From Actinomycetes bacterium (GTDB taxonomy: Bacteria > Actinomycetota > Actinomycetes > Actinomycetales > Cellulomonadaceae): a stretch of DNA of 6,590 nucleotides. Where the stretch lies: contig JAEXPS010000054.1 in NCBI GenBank assembly GCA_023438885.1, positions 1 to 6,590 of the forward strand, given 5' to 3'. This document shows positions 6,046-6,590 of this stretch, piece by piece. The first letter of the stretch is position 1. Every line of letters begins with the position of its first letter. The notes under the pieces are model-generated. The model saw nothing but the letters and a program-made list of their open reading frames with translations, did not search any database and had not been told where the DNA came from. A program made the translations under genes and the position numbers.

Positions 6046-6073
6046 ACTATACCCCCGGGGGTTTCCTGTCCCG
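6046..6073 (-). promoter_or_regulatory. Promoter of the thioredoxin-CoADR operon, probably leaderless
   Basis: On the minus strand, TATAGT (complement of 6051-6046) matches the -10 consensus in five of six bases and is followed by 7 bases and then the ATG at 6038. Transcription would therefore start at or within a base or two of the start codon. The -35 is poor: GGGACA (complement of 6072-6067) shares GACA with the consensus but at a short 15-base spacing. A weak -35 is compatible with a regulated or alternative-sigma promoter. Confidence 0.6.
6048..6065. promoter_or_regulatory. C-tract/G-tract dyad, candidate CsoR/CstR operator
   Basis: TATACCCCCGGGGGTTTC contains a perfect 12-bp palindrome, ACCCCCGGGGGT (6051-6062), flanked by A/T. 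This is the general design of CsoR-family operators (A/T, C-run, G-run, A/T). It overlaps the -10 element of the thioredoxin promoter, a sensible position for repression. A CsoR/CstR-family gene lies two genes downstream in the same operon, so autoregulation is likely. I see no second copy of this dyad in the window. Confidence 0.65.
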
Positions 6074-6095
6074 TTCCCCAGCGGCCCCCTCCACG

Positions 6096-6143
6096 CAACG
6101 TCCGAGGTAAGCGGGGCTCTAGGCCTGCTCACCTCGGACGTTG
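6096..6143. terminator. Long near-perfect hairpin after ispF, likely terminator or dispersed palindrome
   Basis: CAACGTCCGAGGT (6096-6108) pairs perfectly with ACCTCGGACGTTG (6131-6143). After one A-C mismatch (6109/6130) three more pairs follow (6110-6112 with 6127-6129), then G-T, G-C, G-C and a loop of about 8 bases. It lies about 28 bases downstream of the ispF stop and upstream of the thioredoxin promoter, the right place to end the ispF transcript. No T-tract follows on either strand. Its symmetry would also suit a dispersed intergenic palindrome. Confidence 0.7.
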
Positions 6144-6170
6144 GAGGAAGGAAGGAAGGAAGGGAGGGGG
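6143..6170. repeat. (GGAA)4 microsatellite in a 28-base pure purine tract
   Basis: All 28 bases are A or G on the plus strand, including four tandem GGAA units at 6146-6161. On the ispF mRNA this reads as an uninterrupted C/U tract starting right after the TAG stop and ending at the hairpin. A tetranucleotide repeat may vary in length by slippage. The C/U-rich unstructured stretch could serve as a Rho loading site, but that is inference. Confidence 0.8.
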
Positions 6171-6590
6171 CTAGGCGAGGGGGACGACGAGCGCGGTGGC
6201 GATCGCCGCCACGCCGTCGCCGCGGCCCGTCAGGCCGAGGCCGTCGGTGGTCGTCGCCGAGACCGAGACGGGTGCGCCCGCGGCCGACGACAACGCCGCC
6301 TCCGCCTCGGCGCGGCGGGGGCCGATCCTCGGCCGGTTGCCGATCACCTGCACCGCGACGTTGCCGATGTCGAAGCCGGCCCCTCGGACGCGGCGCGCGA
6401 TCTCGCCGAGGATCGCGACCCCCGACGCGCCCGCCCACACCGGGTCCCCCGTCCCGATCTGCGACCCGAGGTCGCCGAGCCCGCAGGCCGACAGGAGCGC
6501 GTCGGCGGCGGCGTGCGCCGCGGCGTCCCCGTCGGAGTGCCCGGCGAGGGGCCGCTCGCCGGGCCAGTCGAGCCCGGCGAGGTGCAGCAC
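6171..6590 (-). CDS. ispF: 2-C-methyl-D-erythritol 2,4-cyclodiphosphate synthase, 3' part (5' end outside window)
   Basis: This enzyme of the MEP isoprenoid pathway cyclises CDP-methylerythritol 2-phosphate to methylerythritol 2,4-cyclodiphosphate, releasing CMP, as a zinc-dependent trimer. The visible 139 codons include GHSDGDAAAHAAADALL: the first His matches active-site His34 of the E. coli enzyme, the second His matches zinc ligand His42, and the final Asp matches Asp46. The C-terminal signature ATTTDGLGLTGRGDG is intact. By alignment with E. coli about 16 residues are missing at the N-terminus, including the other two zinc ligands (Asp8, His10). The first codon in the window is an internal GTG, not a credible start. 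The usual FPxxDP loop reads IGTGDP here. TAG at 6173-6171 ends the gene. In many actinobacteria ispD lies just upstream of ispF, which would be outside this window. Confidence 0.95.
   Translation of the reverse strand: MLHLAGLDWPGERPLAGHSDGDAAAHAAADALLSACGLGDLGSQIGTGDPVWAGASGVAILGEIARRVRGAGFDIGNVAVQVIGNRPRIGPRRAEAEAALSSAAGAPVSVSATTTDGLGLTGRGDGVAAIATALVVPLA

Noticed and set aside
6039..6098. Longer N-terminus for thioredoxin starting at 6098
   Set aside because: It would translate the -10 element, the C/G dyad and one hairpin arm; the family N-terminus begins at 6038.
4843..6174. Plus-strand open frame (443 codons) opposite CoADR and thioredoxin and through the hairpin
   Set aside because: It contradicts the conserved minus-strand genes and reads through non-coding hairpin and purine tract.
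1..6590. Mobile elements, CRISPR repeats, tRNA/rRNA genes, attachment sites
   Set aside because: No transposase or integrase frames, spaced direct repeats, cloverleaf-like sequences or terminal inverted repeats were found by eye.

Overview
The window is a gene-dense, very GC-rich stretch with the strong third-position GC bias and long antisense shadow frames of a high-GC actinobacterium. A Pseudonocardia-like genus is possible, but I cannot fix the genus from sequence alone. There are eight complete protein genes and two that run off the window edges. No tRNA, rRNA, CRISPR array, insertion sequence or other mobile-element signature was seen. No gene-free stretch exceeds about 135 bases.

Left block (1-2088, minus strand): a TetR/AcrR-family repressor (1321-1959), an MFS transporter of the YbjJ/fucose-permease type (86-1324) and the first 29 codons of an unrecognised gene (1-89). 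They are joined by 4-base start/stop overlaps, so they form one translationally coupled operon. It diverges from a plus-strand FAD-linked sugar-lactone oxidoreductase (D-arabinono-/L-gulono-1,4-lactone oxidase type, 2089-3405). The shared intergenic region holds a perfect 7-bp inverted repeat, GTCAAGT-N9-ACTTGAC. Its two arms carry TTGAC -35-like hexamers facing opposite ways, which suits an operator from which the TetR protein controls both sides.

Middle block (3412-6038, minus strand): thioredoxin, then a CoA-disulfide reductase fused to a rhodanese domain, then a CsoR/CstR-family repressor, then a 56-residue cysteine-rich protein. The first two overlap by ATGA; the rest are closely spaced. 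The repressor keeps both family cysteines (C36, C65) but has Ala where copper-binding CsoR has His61, the pattern of persulfide sensors (CstR). A C-tract/G-tract dyad overlaps the -10 of the thioredoxin promoter, which lies so close to the ATG that the mRNA is probably leaderless. My reading is a self-regulated persulfide/sulfane-sulfur and thiol-redox operon.

Right block (6039-6590): a 132-base intergenic region with a long near-perfect hairpin and a (GGAA)4 purine tract, then the 3' part of ispF (MEP isoprenoid pathway), whose N-terminus lies beyond the window.
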